Shown here: in pieces, positions 48,516 to 56,597 of the stretch
Numbering within the stretch: position 1 is the first letter of the stretch
How the letters are laid out: each line of letters begins with the position of its first letter
Source of the DNA: a bacterium
GTDB taxonomy: Bacteria; Bacillota; Bacilli; Lactobacillales; Streptococcaceae
Direction: 5' to 3'
NCBI GenBank assembly: GCA_905221325.1
Contig: CAJNCS010000005.1
Location: 1 to 64,000 of the forward strand
DNA: 64,000 nucleotides
Position numbers and translations under genes: made by a program
Notes under the pieces: generated by a model
What the model was told of the DNA's origin: nothing
Seen by the model: the letters and a program-made list of their open reading frames with translations, nothing else
Databases searched by the model: none

Positions 48516-49724
48516 ATGGCTACTAAAGAAGAAATCTTGCGTGAATTATATCCAGAGGATCTATTCCACTATGCAGATGGTTTAACATTGGGAGAAGCAG
48601 AAGTTTTACAAGAAACTCGTCGTTTGATTGAAAAACACCTTCGTCCAGTTATTAATGAATACTGGGAAGCACCTGATTTCCCATTTGAGCAATTCTACGC
48701 AGTTGCAAAAGGTGCACAAATCATGAACAACCCTAAATTGTTCGAAGGAAGAGAAGGAAGCTACAAGCCATCAGAACTTTATATTGCATTCTTGTACCTC
48801 GAATTAGGTCGTTTCGATGCTTCTATGGCAACATTCTACACCGTTCATGGCGGACTTTGCTACAACACAATTCTCTTGGGTGGTGATGAGCGTCAACAAA
48901 AAGAATTTCTTCCAAAACTAGCTGCATTTGATTGGCAAGGTTGCTTCGCTTTGACTGAACCTCTTTCAGGTTCTGATATTGCTGGAGGACTTGCAACTAC
49001 TGCAGAACGTGTTGGAGACAAGTGGATTCTAAATGGTGAAAAACGCTGGATTGGTGGTTCAGATACTGCGGATGTCGTTCCTGTATTTGCTCGTGATGTT
49101 GCGGATGGCAAGGTGAAATGCTTTATCGTTCGTAAGGGAGCTCCTGGATATCATGCGGAACCAATCCCACATAAGATTGCTCTTCGTTGTGTCCGCAATG
49201 GCCATATTACTATGAAGAATGTAGAGGTTCCAGATTCAGACCGTTTGGTAAATATCAATGGTTTTGGTGATGTAGCCCGTATCTTGACCTTCACTCGTGC
49301 GGACGTTGCTCACATTGCTATGGGAGTAACTTGTGGATCTTATGTAGCAGCTCTTAAATATGCTAAAGATCGTGAACAGTTCAAACGTCCAATTGCCAAA
49401 TTCCAAATTGTTCAAGAAAAATTGGCTCGTATGCAAGCAAATGCTGTAGCAGTTATTGCTTATTCAACTCGTATTGCTGAGATGCAAGAGAAAGGTAATG
49501 AATTGATGCTTAACTCGGCTCTTGCTAAGATGCACAATTCCTTGGTGATGCGCGAAACAGTTGCCCTTGCTCGTGAAACTTGCGGAGGTAATGGTATTAC
49601 ACTTGAGACAGACGTTGCTCGTTTCTTTGCAGATGCTGAATCAATCTATACCTATGAAGGTTCACACGAAGTGAATGCCTTGATTGTTGGTCGTGAGATT
49701 ACTGGACTAGGTGCATTCGTATAA
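48516..49724 (+). CDS. Acyl-CoA dehydrogenase/oxidase, short-chain acyl-CoA oxidase-like
   Basis: Flavoprotein that should oxidise a short acyl-CoA such as butyryl-CoA to the 2-enoyl-CoA. The 402 residues show the fold in order, with ELGRFDAS (about 96-103), the flavin-binding TEPLSGSD (147-154), KRWIGG, and catalytic Glu381 in TYEGSHEV. It resembles glutaryl-CoA dehydrogenase and plant short-chain acyl-CoA oxidase ACX4 more than butyryl-CoA dehydrogenases. The glutaryl-specific Arg is replaced (FDASMATF). No ETF genes are nearby, so oxygen may be the electron acceptor. I chose the ATG at 48516 because AAAGGAG precedes it. The gene leads a three-gene group with the dehydrogenase and thiolase. 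Confidence 0.85.
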   Translation: MATKEEILRELYPEDLFHYADGLTLGEAEVLQETRRLIEKHLRPVINEYWEAPDFPFEQFYAVAKGAQIMNNPKLFEGREGSYKPSELYIAFLYLELGRFDASMATFYTVHGGLCYNTILLGGDERQQKEFLPKLAAFDWQGCFALTEPLSGSDIAGGLATTAERVGDKWILNGEKRWIGGSDTADVVPVFARDVADGKVKCFIVRKGAPGYHAEPIPHKIALRCVRNGHITMKNVEVPDSDRLVNINGFGDVARILTFTRADVAHIAMGVTCGSYVAALKYAKDREQFKRPIAKFQIVQEKLARMQANAVAVIAYSTRIAEMQEKGNELMLNSALAKMHNSLVMRETVALARETCGGNGITLETDVARFFADAESIYTYEGSHEVNALIVGREITGLGAFV

Positions 49725-49743
49725 TTCGTATAATAATGAATTT

Positions 49744-49779
49744 GGAACGGTTGCTTAGCATTTGCTGAAAGACCGTTCC
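49744..49779 (+). terminator. Intra-operon hairpin after the acyl-CoA dehydrogenase
   Basis: An 8-bp stem GGAACGGT/ACCGTTCC encloses a second small stem AGCA/TGCT and is followed by GATTCTTTCTTT. It may attenuate transcription into the next gene or protect the upstream message end. Confidence 0.5.
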
Positions 49780-49827
49780 GATTCTTTCTTTATAAACTTT
49801 ATATATTAAAATGAATAGGAGAAAATA

Positions 49828-50676
49828 ATGAGTATTTCTAAAGTGATGATCGTTGGTTCTGGTCAAATGGGTGGCGGAATCGCGCAAGTATTCGCTCAAT
49901 CTGGTTTTACAGTATACCTTAATGACATTAAAGAAGAATTTGTACAAAGAGGGATTGATAACATCTCTAAACAATTAGCTCGTTCAGTAGAAAAAGGACG
50001 TATGTCAGAAGAAGAAAAAGGAAAAATCTTGGGTAACTTGATTCCTTCTACTTCTTATGAAGATGCTAAACATGCTCAATTGGTTATTGAAGCGGCTACT
50101 GAAAATCGCGACATCAAATTGAGTATCTTTAAACAGTTGGATGAGTTGACTGATCCTCAAACTATTCTGGCTTCAAACACTTCATCTCTATCTATTACTG
50201 ATATTGCAGCTGCGACAGTTCATCAAGAACGTGTTATTGGTATGCACTTCTTCAACCCAGCACCAGTTATGAAATTGGTTGAAGTTATCCGTGCGCTTCA
50301 AACATCAGATCAAGTTGTAAAAACTGTCCGTGAATTGACTGAAAAAATTGGTAAAACAGCTGTAGATGTGAAAGATTCTTATGGTTTTGTTGTGAACCGC
50401 GTCTTGATTCCAATGATCAATGAGGCTATTTTCATCTTAGGTGAAGGTGTTGCTTCAGCTGAAGAAATTGACGAAGCAATGAAACTAGGTGCTAATCACC
50501 CAATTGGCCCATTGGCATTGGCTGACTTGATCGGTCTTGATGTCTGCTTGGCTATCATGGGAGTGTTAAACAATGGATTTGGAGATCCTAAGTATCGTCC
50601 TGCTCCACTTCTGAAGAAGATGGTTGAAGCTGGTAAGCTTGGTCGCAAGACTAAAGAAGGATTCTTTAAATATTAA
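49828..50676 (+). CDS. 3-hydroxybutyryl-CoA dehydrogenase
   Basis: NAD-dependent interconversion of 3-hydroxybutyryl-CoA and acetoacetyl-CoA. The 282 residues have the Rossmann motif GSGQMGGG (10-17) with Asp33 after strand 2, indicating NAD preference. The catalytic set is Ser119, His140 (MHFFNPAP) and Glu152, followed by the helical C-terminal domain. Length matches Clostridium-type Hbd. It lies 103 bases after the acyl-CoA dehydrogenase with RBS AGGAG and 17 bases before the thiolase, so the three act on one C4 pathway. Confidence 0.93.
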   Translation: MSISKVMIVGSGQMGGGIAQVFAQSGFTVYLNDIKEEFVQRGIDNISKQLARSVEKGRMSEEEKGKILGNLIPSTSYEDAKHAQLVIEAATENRDIKLSIFKQLDELTDPQTILASNTSSLSITDIAAATVHQERVIGMHFFNPAPVMKLVEVIRALQTSDQVVKTVRELTEKIGKTAVDVKDSYGFVVNRVLIPMINEAIFILGEGVASAEEIDEAMKLGANHPIGPLALADLIGLDVCLAIMGVLNNGFGDPKYRPAPLLKKMVEAGKLGRKTKEGFFKY

Positions 50677-50693
50677 GATATAAGGAGCAAGAA

Positions 50694-51872
50694 ATGAAAG
50701 AAGCAGTTATTGTAGCAGCAGTCCGCACACCTTTAGGTTCTTTTGGTGGAACTTTAAAAAATGTTTCGGCTGTTGATCTAGGTAGTTTAGTTATTAAAAG
50801 TGCTATTGAACGAGCAAATTTGAAACCAGAACAAGTTGATGAAGTTATCATGGGGAATGTTCTGGGTGCAGGTCTTGGTCAAAACGTAGCTCGTCAAATG
50901 AGTGTCAACGCAGGCGTCCCAGTAACTTCTCCAGCTTTCACTATTAACAAAGTTTGTGGCTCTGGTTTGAAAGCAGTTCAATTGGCGGCTCAAGCTGTAT
51001 TGTGTGGAGATGCTGATATCGTTGTAGCCGGTGGAGCTGAAAACATGAGCCAGGCTCCATATGTTTTGCCAAGCTTCCGTTGGGGTGGCCGTATGGGAGA
51101 TTCGAAAGTGGTAGATACCATGATTAAGGACGGTTTGTCTGATGCCTTTAACGAATACCATATGGGGATTACAGCTGAGAATGTGGCAGAAGAATATGGT
51201 ATTAGCCGGGATGATCAAGATGCGCTTGCTTTGGAATCACAAAAACGTGCAGTTGCAGCTATCGAAGCTGGTCGTTTCAAAGAAGAAATTGTTCCTGTTG
51301 AAATTCCGCAACGTAAAGGCGATCCTATCGTATTTGATACAGATGAATTCCCAAGAAAAGATGCTTCTCTTGAAGGATTGGGAAAATTGCGTCCAGTGTT
51401 CAAGAAAGATGGTACTGTGACTGCTGGTAATGCCTCAGGTATTAACGACGGTGCGGCAGCAGTAGTTGTTATGAGTGCTGATAAGGCTAAAGAATTGGGC
51501 GTTCCAGTTTTGGCAACGATCAAATCTTACGCAAGCGCTGGACTAGATCCAAAAATTATGGGTTGTGGCCCAATCTATGCATCTCGTAAAGCACTTGAAA
51601 AAGGTGGATTTACAGTTGCAGACCTTGACTTAGTGGAATCAAACGAAGCATTTGCGGCTCAAGCATGTGCAGTTGGTAAAGAACTAGGTCTTGACCCAGA
51701 AAAGGTTAACGTTAACGGTGGAGCTATTGCCCTTGGTCACCCAATCGGTGCTTCTGGATGCCGTATCTTGGTTACACTTCTTCACGAAATGCAAAAACGT
51801 GATGCAAAACGTGGTCTTGCAACACTATGTATCGGTGGAGGAATGGGCACTGCCCTTATCGTTGAACGTTAG
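50694..51872 (+). CDS. Acetyl-CoA acetyltransferase (thiolase)
   Basis: Condenses two acetyl-CoA to acetoacetyl-CoA or cleaves acetoacetyl-CoA to two acetyl-CoA. The 392-residue thiolase II has the nucleophile Cys88 in [10 protein letters not shown], His349 in [10 protein letters not shown] and the general base Cys379 in CIGGGMGTA. It is the last gene of the first group and is followed by a strong terminator. It is distinct from the mevalonate-pathway thiolase that streptococci often carry elsewhere; which of the two is used for what cannot be told here. Confidence 0.94.
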   Translation: MKEAVIVAAVRTPLGSFGGTLKNVSAVDLGSLVIKSAIERANLKPEQVDEVIMGNVLGAGLGQNVARQMSVNAGVPVTSPAFTINKVCGSGLKAVQLAAQAVLCGDADIVVAGGAENMSQAPYVLPSFRWGGRMGDSKVVDTMIKDGLSDAFNEYHMGITAENVAEEYGISRDDQDALALESQKRAVAAIEAGRFKEEIVPVEIPQRKGDPIVFDTDEFPRKDASLEGLGKLRPVFKKDGTVTAGNASGINDGAAAVVVMSADKAKELGVPVLATIKSYASAGLDPKIMGCGPIYASRKALEKGGFTVADLDLVESNEAFAAQACAVGKELGLDPEKVNVNGGAIALGHPIGASGCRILVTLLHEMQKRDAKRGLATLCIGGGMGTALIVER

Positions 51873-51952
51873 TTATTAGAAAACTGAACGTCATTTCCTC
51901 TTTTTCGATATTACGATTACAAAATGAGATATTGATCCGATCTCATAGTTTC

Positions 51953-52000
51953 ATACCTTATCAAGTGTCTTTCTCCGAAAGAGCTTGATAAGGTATTTTT
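51953..52000 (+). terminator. Terminator of the acyl-CoA dehydrogenase-thiolase operon
   Basis: A perfect 13-bp stem ATACCTTATCAAG/CTTGATAAGGTAT with an 18-base loop is followed by TTTTTGCTTTT. Confidence 0.9.
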
Positions 52001-52081
52001 GCTTTTCCTAAGACTTTGGGGATGGATTGAATGGGCTACAATCTATAAGCTTAGCTTATATATCTATAAATAAAAATTAAG

Positions 52082-52110
52082 TAGACGGATAGAGCAAAAA
52101 GGGTTATGAT
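52082..52110 (+). promoter_or_regulatory. Candidate promoter of the crotonase-CoA transferase operon
   Basis: TAGACG (52082-52087) and TATGAT (52105-52110) with a 17-base spacer. The -35 context TTAAGTAGAC is the same as at 48408-48417. A second possible promoter lies after the palindrome. Confidence 0.45.
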
Positions 52111-52111
52111 A

Positions 52112-52133
52112 AAAATGTAAGCTCTTACATTTT
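52112..52133. promoter_or_regulatory. Palindromic operator upstream of the crotonase gene
   Basis: Two perfect 10-bp arms, AAAATGTAAG and CTTACATTTT, flank the dinucleotide CT. The inner 14 bases TGTAAGCTCTTACA match the cre consensus except that the central G is T. It could be bound by CcpA, by the LysR protein of this locus, or by another dimeric regulator. Confidence 0.65.
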
Positions 52134-52194
52134 GTGTTGGTATTTGTTGACGCAGTACTCTATACTCAAAATAACTTAAAGTAGGAGGAGAATA

Positions 52195-52974
52195 ATGAGT
52201 AATACAGTTTTATTAGAGGTTAAAGGTGGTATCGGTTATATCACTATTAACCGCCCAGCAGCTTTGAACGCTTTAAGTTCAGAAGTCTTAAAGGATTTGA
52301 ATCTCGTTTTAGACCAAATTGAAGCTAGCGAGGACATTCGTGTTGTCATCGTGACTGGTCAAGGGGAAAAAGCATTTGTCGCTGGAGCAGACATTAAAGA
52401 GATGGACCAAATGTCTCCAATTCAAGCCTTCGAATATATGACATATGCCAATGATACATTTACCCGTCTGTCTGATCTTACTCAACCGACTATTGCAGTT
52501 CTTAATGGATATGCTTTGGGAGGCGGTTTGGAGCTTGCACTCTCAACGGATATTAGAATTGGCTTTGAAAAGACAATGGTAGGATTCCCTGAAGTTGGCT
52601 TGGGTATCATTCCTGGTTTCGCAGGAACACAAAGAATGTCTCGTTTGATTGGTACTAGCAAAACAAAAGAATTGATCTACACTGCTAGAATGGTTAAAGG
52701 ACAAGAAGCATATGATCTTGGAATTCTTAACAAGTTGGTAGCAGCAGAAGAACTATTGCCTGCGGCAGAAGAGCTGGCAGGAGCGATTATGAAAAATGCA
52801 CCGCTAGCTGTTGAAAAAGCTAAGCATGTCATTCAAGTTGGTTCAGAACTTCCTCTTAAGAATGCAATTCGTTTAGAGACAGAAGCTGAAGCTCTTCTCT
52901 TCTCCACTGAAGACAAAGTAGAAGGAATGCGTGCTTTTGTTGAAAAACGCAAAGCCGTGTTCAACCGTAAATAA
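52195..52974 (+). CDS. Enoyl-CoA hydratase (crotonase)
   Basis: Hydrates crotonyl-CoA to 3-hydroxybutyryl-CoA. The 259 residues show the crotonase oxyanion-hole segments AGADIKEM (63-70) and GYALGGGLELA, and both catalytic glutamates, Glu113 and Glu133 (FPEVGLGIIPG). The second Glu identifies a true hydratase rather than an isomerase. RBS GGAGGAG is excellent. It starts the second transcription group and is followed after 16 bases by the CoA-transferase genes. Confidence 0.93.
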   Translation: MSNTVLLEVKGGIGYITINRPAALNALSSEVLKDLNLVLDQIEASEDIRVVIVTGQGEKAFVAGADIKEMDQMSPIQAFEYMTYANDTFTRLSDLTQPTIAVLNGYALGGGLELALSTDIRIGFEKTMVGFPEVGLGIIPGFAGTQRMSRLIGTSKTKELIYTARMVKGQEAYDLGILNKLVAAEELLPAAEELAGAIMKNAPLAVEKAKHVIQVGSELPLKNAIRLETEAEALLFSTEDKVEGMRAFVEKRKAVFNRK

Positions 52975-52990
52975 AAATTGAGGTGTTAGT

Positions 52991-53716
52991 ATGAAAGCTG
53001 TTTTATCATTACAAGAAGCTATTTCTAAAGTAAAACCAGGTAATGTCGTAGGGATTTCAGGATTCCTTGCTGTTGGTGAGCCTTTGGAGTTAATCGAAGA
53101 GTTGGTTAGACAAAATCAACAAGATTTGACTTTGGTTTCAGTTGTTACTTCGCATCCAGGTAAAGAAGTGGGTGTTGGACGCCTTTGTGAAAACCACCAA
53201 GTTAAAAAATATGTTGCTGCCCACATTGGTACATCTCCTGCTGCTCAAAAAGCTTACTTTAGTGGAGAAATGGAAGTAGAATTCACTCCAATGGGTACTG
53301 TTGTTGAACGTCTTCACGCTGCTGGAGCAGGTCTTGGAGGAGTTTTGACACCGACAGGAGTTGGTACTATTTTAGAAAATAACCATGAAAAAGTAGTTCG
53401 CAATGGTCGTGAGTACCTCATTTATGACCCGCTAAAACTTGACGTAGCATTGATTAAAGCTACAAAAGCTGATAAGTACGGAAACTTGTACATTGATGGT
53501 ACAACTAAGAACATTTCATTGCAACTAGCTCTTGCAGCAGATACAGTTATCGTTGAAACAAATGAAATTGTTGAAGTTGGTGAAATTAAACCGGATGACA
53601 TCTATATTCCAGGTATCCTTGTTGACTATGTAGTCCAAGGCTTAACTCCAGAAGAACACCACAAGATGATGGGTGACCTCTGGACAGAGACTAATAAATT
53701 AGCGGGGGTAAAATAA
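52991..53716 (+). CDS. CoA transferase subunit A (AtoD/Ctf type)
   Basis: Alpha subunit of a family I CoA transferase that exchanges CoA between acetyl-CoA and acetoacetate, butyrate or a similar short acid. The 241-residue protein has the family glycine-rich segments GISGFLAVGEP (about 22-32) and GAGLGGVLTPTGVGT (about 112-126). The genes for both subunits are separated by one base. The preferred acid cannot be read from the sequence. Confidence 0.9.
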   Translation: MKAVLSLQEAISKVKPGNVVGISGFLAVGEPLELIEELVRQNQQDLTLVSVVTSHPGKEVGVGRLCENHQVKKYVAAHIGTSPAAQKAYFSGEMEVEFTPMGTVVERLHAAGAGLGGVLTPTGVGTILENNHEKVVRNGREYLIYDPLKLDVALIKATKADKYGNLYIDGTTKNISLQLALAADTVIVETNEIVEVGEIKPDDIYIPGILVDYVVQGLTPEEHHKMMGDLWTETNKLAGVK

Positions 53717-53717
53717 T

Positions 53718-54368
53718 ATGAAACCAAAAGAAATTATTGCAAGACGTGTTGCTCTTGAATTTAAAGATGGTGATGTTGTAAACCTTGGATTTGGTATTCC
53801 AAATGCTTCTGCAGACTTCATCCCAGAAGGTGTTAACGTAATCCTTCAAGCAGAAAATGGTGCCCTTCGCTTTGGTGAAACACCAACTAAAGATAATTAC
53901 AATCCAAACCTAGCAAACTCAGGTGGTGCGCCAATCACTCTTCTTCCAGGAGCTGCTTTGTTTGATTTGCAAACATCATTTGCAATTATTCGTGGTGGTC
54001 ACGTTGATGCGACTGTTCTTGGAGCTCTTGAAGTAAGCCAAGACGGAAGCATTGCAAACTGGATTATCCCAGGAAAATTTGCACCAGGTATGGGTGGAGC
54101 GATGGACCTTTTGGTAGGTGCTAAACGCGTTATTGGAGCAATCCAACATACTACAGGTGGCGAATCTAAACTTTTGAAAGAGTGCACATTGCCTCTATCA
54201 GCTAAAGGAGTTTTAGATCTTGTCATTACAGAACTAGCTGTTTTTGGATTCAAAGATGGTAAATTCTTGTTGAAAGAAGTTGCACCAGGTGTAACTGTAG
54301 AAGAAGTTCTTGAAAAAACAGCAGGTGACGTTATCGTTGCCGATGATTTGAAGACAATGCCTATCTAA
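53718..54368 (+). CDS. CoA transferase subunit B (AtoA/Ctf type)
   Basis: Beta subunit carrying the catalytic residue. The 216 residues include the nucleophile Glu46 in QAENGALRFG (usual form SENG) and the conserved IRGGHVDATVLGALEV and GAMDLL segments. With subunit A it would form an alpha2-beta2 enzyme that activates or releases a C4 acid, completing the cycle with the dehydrogenases, hydratase and thiolase of the locus. The next gene, lysR, follows after 189 bases with its own signals. Confidence 0.92.
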   Translation: MKPKEIIARRVALEFKDGDVVNLGFGIPNASADFIPEGVNVILQAENGALRFGETPTKDNYNPNLANSGGAPITLLPGAALFDLQTSFAIIRGGHVDATVLGALEVSQDGSIANWIIPGKFAPGMGGAMDLLVGAKRVIGAIQHTTGGESKLLKECTLPLSAKGVLDLVITELAVFGFKDGKFLLKEVAPGVTVEEVLEKTAGDVIVADDLKTMPI

Positions 54369-54394
54369 TAGTGGCTATTTTCTATTTAGTGTGT

Positions 54395-54430
54395 TATGAT
54401 ATAAACTAGATAGTATTGTAAGCACTTTAT
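54395..54430 (+). promoter_or_regulatory. Candidate promoter and TGTAAGC-type site upstream of lysR
   Basis: TATGAT (54395-54400), without a clear -35, is followed by TGTAAGCACTTTAT (54417-54430), which resembles the sites at 48473 and 52116. The central base is A here. It differs from cre at two positions. Confidence 0.4.
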
Positions 54431-54557
54431 ATACAACGTTGAAATGAAGTATTCGAAATGTTATCTCGATTAGAAAGTCAGTTGGCAACTATCGAACACT
54501 AGAATAGTTGTCTGAGTGACTTGCCAAAATAGTGAAGGAAAGCTAGGTGATGGGTAA

Positions 54558-55466
54558 GTGGATATTATCCAAATGAATTATTTCATCAATATCATAGAAT
54601 GCGGATGCAATCTTTCCATTGCTGCAAAGAAGATTCACATTAGTCAATCAGCCTTGAGTCAATTCGTGACCAATTTTGAAGCAGCTGAAGGGGTTCAATT
54701 ATTCAATCGCAAGAATGGAAGATTAGAAAGTTTAACAGAGGCGGGACGCAAGATTTATCGTTATGCGACTGAGATTGTGAATCGACATGAAGAAATGCTT
54801 TCCATGATCCATACAGAAGCTCAAAAGCAAAAAGGCACTATTAATCTTGGTATTCCGTCCTTGATTTTACGAGTTTATTTTGCCAGTGCCTTGCCTCATT
54901 TTCTGAAAAAAAATCCTCATATCCATATCCAGGTGACGGAAGGTGGAGGGAAGGAAATTCGTCAAAAAATGGTTGATGGAGATTTGAATCTCTCTATTCT
55001 GATAGAGCCTACGAGTCTGGATGCTAAAAAATATGAACAACATATCATTCAAATGGATGAATACGTTGCTTATATGGATAAAGATCATCCGCTGGCTCAG
55101 AAAAGCTTGCTGGAATGGTCTGATATTGCTAGTTACGAATTGGCAACCTTCAACAAAACATTTACGACTTATGATTTAGTGACAGAAAAACTTCGTTCGC
55201 AAGGAATTGAGGCTAAATTTGCTTATCTTTCCTCTACTTGGGATTTCCTAGTTGAATCAACTCATCAGACGGATTTGATTGCCCTTTTGCCAAGACCAGT
55301 TGAGTATTTTATAGACAAGAGTCGGTTTAAGGCAGTTAGATTCAAGGATCCGATTCCATTTAATATTTGGTTTTGTAGACCCTATAAAAACTCTTACAAC
55401 GAAGTAGAGTCTTATGTGTATGAAGAATTGTTGAAAGATTATTACCAACCGTTTTCTGACAACTAA
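54558..55466 (+). CDS. LysR-family transcriptional regulator
   Basis: A 302-residue regulator with an N-terminal winged helix-turn-helix (about 1-62, CNLSIAAKKIHISQSALSQ) and a C-terminal periplasmic-binding-like effector domain (about 88-290). I chose the GTG at 54558, which gives MDIIQMNYF, the canonical LysR start; AGGTGAT lies upstream. It leads the third group and is the obvious candidate to control the locus. The effector is unknown; an acyl-CoA or short-chain acid is a reasonable guess. Confidence 0.9.
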   Translation: MDIIQMNYFINIIECGCNLSIAAKKIHISQSALSQFVTNFEAAEGVQLFNRKNGRLESLTEAGRKIYRYATEIVNRHEEMLSMIHTEAQKQKGTINLGIPSLILRVYFASALPHFLKKNPHIHIQVTEGGGKEIRQKMVDGDLNLSILIEPTSLDAKKYEQHIIQMDEYVAYMDKDHPLAQKSLLEWSDIASYELATFNKTFTTYDLVTEKLRSQGIEAKFAYLSSTWDFLVESTHQTDLIALLPRPVEYFIDKSRFKAVRFKDPIPFNIWFCRPYKNSYNEVESYVYEELLKDYYQPFSDN

Positions 55467-55481
55467 GCTGAGGTGAATGCG

Positions 55482-56594
55482 ATGACCTATAATGACGTGC
55501 TGGCGCGAGAATTGAAGGCAGACGTGAAAGTGTTGATTCGGAACTATTTTAAGTCTCGTGAGGATGAACAACAGTTCCCTAGAGAATTGCTTTATCAGTT
55601 TATTGAGCAATTTGATATCTTTTCCTTGCTTTTAGATAGTCAAGATTCTGTATTGAGAACTGAGTTTTTGACCTTTATTCGCTTGATTTCAAAAGATTTT
55701 CCTGCATTTTCTGCTGTTTTACTAACTCAGGCATGTTATGGTATCTATCCTATTTTACAATATGGGAGTCAGGAACAAAAATCGCGTTATGTAGAATCGT
55801 TAGTAAGGGGAGAAATCTTAGCTGGTTTGGGATTTTCCGAAGGGAAATTGATGGACAGCTTGGAGGTTATTGCAACGACTGCGAGGAAAACAGAAGCAGG
55901 TTGGTCTTTAACTGGGAAGAAGTCAATTGTATCAAATTGCCGCTATACAGATATTTTATTAATCTTAGCCAAGGTTCAGGAAACTGAGGGAGAAGATGGA
56001 TATGGCTTTTTCATTGTTGATACCACTCGGCCAGGGGTTACTTTTGGAGATGATATTGCAAAACCTGGTTTACAGGGGTTACCTGTGAATTCAGTGACTT
56101 TTGATCAGGTCCTTTTGCCAGAAGATAGTTTGCTGGGATTGACATTAAATGGGGAAACTCAGCTAAATGATATTATCAAAAAATTACAGCTAGGACTAAG
56201 TGCAATCTCAATCGGCATCTCTGAGGGAGCTTTTGAAAAAGGTCTTGCTTTTGTAAAGGTTAAAAGAGGATTTGGGAAACGATTAATCGATGCGACAGTT
56301 TATCAACATCAATTTGCAGACTTGTATACGAAGCTGTGTGCGGCTGAATCTTACTTTGCTTCCTACAAGGACAGGATGAAGGCGGATTCTCTCTTTGTAT
56401 CACAGATAAAACTTTATACGACGAAAGTAGCAATTGAGATTTCCGAGGAGATTATTAGATTAATCGGACCTCTTCAAACCTTGGATGACATTCCTATAGA
56501 CCGTTATCTAAAGGATGCCAAAACGATTGAAATCTATGGAAAATCTGGGGATTCGATTCGCAAAAGAATAGCAGCCCAATGGATAAAGGAGTAA
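55482..56594 (+). CDS. Acyl-CoA dehydrogenase homologue, probably without dehydrogenase activity
   Basis: A 370-residue protein with the all-helical/beta/all-helical acyl-CoA dehydrogenase plan. Two key motifs are degenerate. The flavin-binding TEPxxGSD position reads FSEGKLMDSL (about 118-127), and the catalytic YEG near the C-terminus reads IYGKSGD, putting Gly at about 353 where Glu is expected. It may bind acyl-CoA without oxidising it, act on another substrate, or use a base elsewhere in the fold. I chose the ATG at 55482 (GAGGTGA five bases upstream) over the GTG at 55473. It is 15 bases after lysR and three before the next gene. Confidence 0.8.
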   Translation: MTYNDVLARELKADVKVLIRNYFKSREDEQQFPRELLYQFIEQFDIFSLLLDSQDSVLRTEFLTFIRLISKDFPAFSAVLLTQACYGIYPILQYGSQEQKSRYVESLVRGEILAGLGFSEGKLMDSLEVIATTARKTEAGWSLTGKKSIVSNCRYTDILLILAKVQETEGEDGYGFFIVDTTRPGVTFGDDIAKPGLQGLPVNSVTFDQVLLPEDSLLGLTLNGETQLNDIIKKLQLGLSAISIGISEGAFEKGLAFVKVKRGFGKRLIDATVYQHQFADLYTKLCAAESYFASYKDRMKADSLFVSQIKLYTTKVAIEISEEIIRLIGPLQTLDDIPIDRYLKDAKTIEIYGKSGDSIRKRIAAQWIKE

Positions 56595-56597
56595 AGC

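Larger units (their letters stand above)
51873..52194. other. 322-base intergenic region between thiolase and crotonase genes
   Basis: No coding sequence is visible. In order it contains a small hairpin ATGAGAT/ATCTCAT (51924-51946), the strong thiolase terminator (51953-52000), an AT-rich stretch, a candidate promoter (52082-52110) and a long palindrome (52112-52133). A possible second promoter (TTGGTA 52137-52142 and TATACT 52161-52166) and the crotonase RBS GGAGGAG follow. Confidence 0.7.

Noticed and set aside
48516..49724. Annotation as glutaryl-CoA dehydrogenase
   Set aside because: The overall similarity is there, but the Arg needed for glutaryl binding and decarboxylation is replaced in the FDASMATF segment, and no glutarate pathway genes are nearby.
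52158..52176. BOX or RUP repeat fragment near TATACTCAAAATAA
   Set aside because: Only a few bases resemble the start of a boxA-like element and no downstream modules follow.
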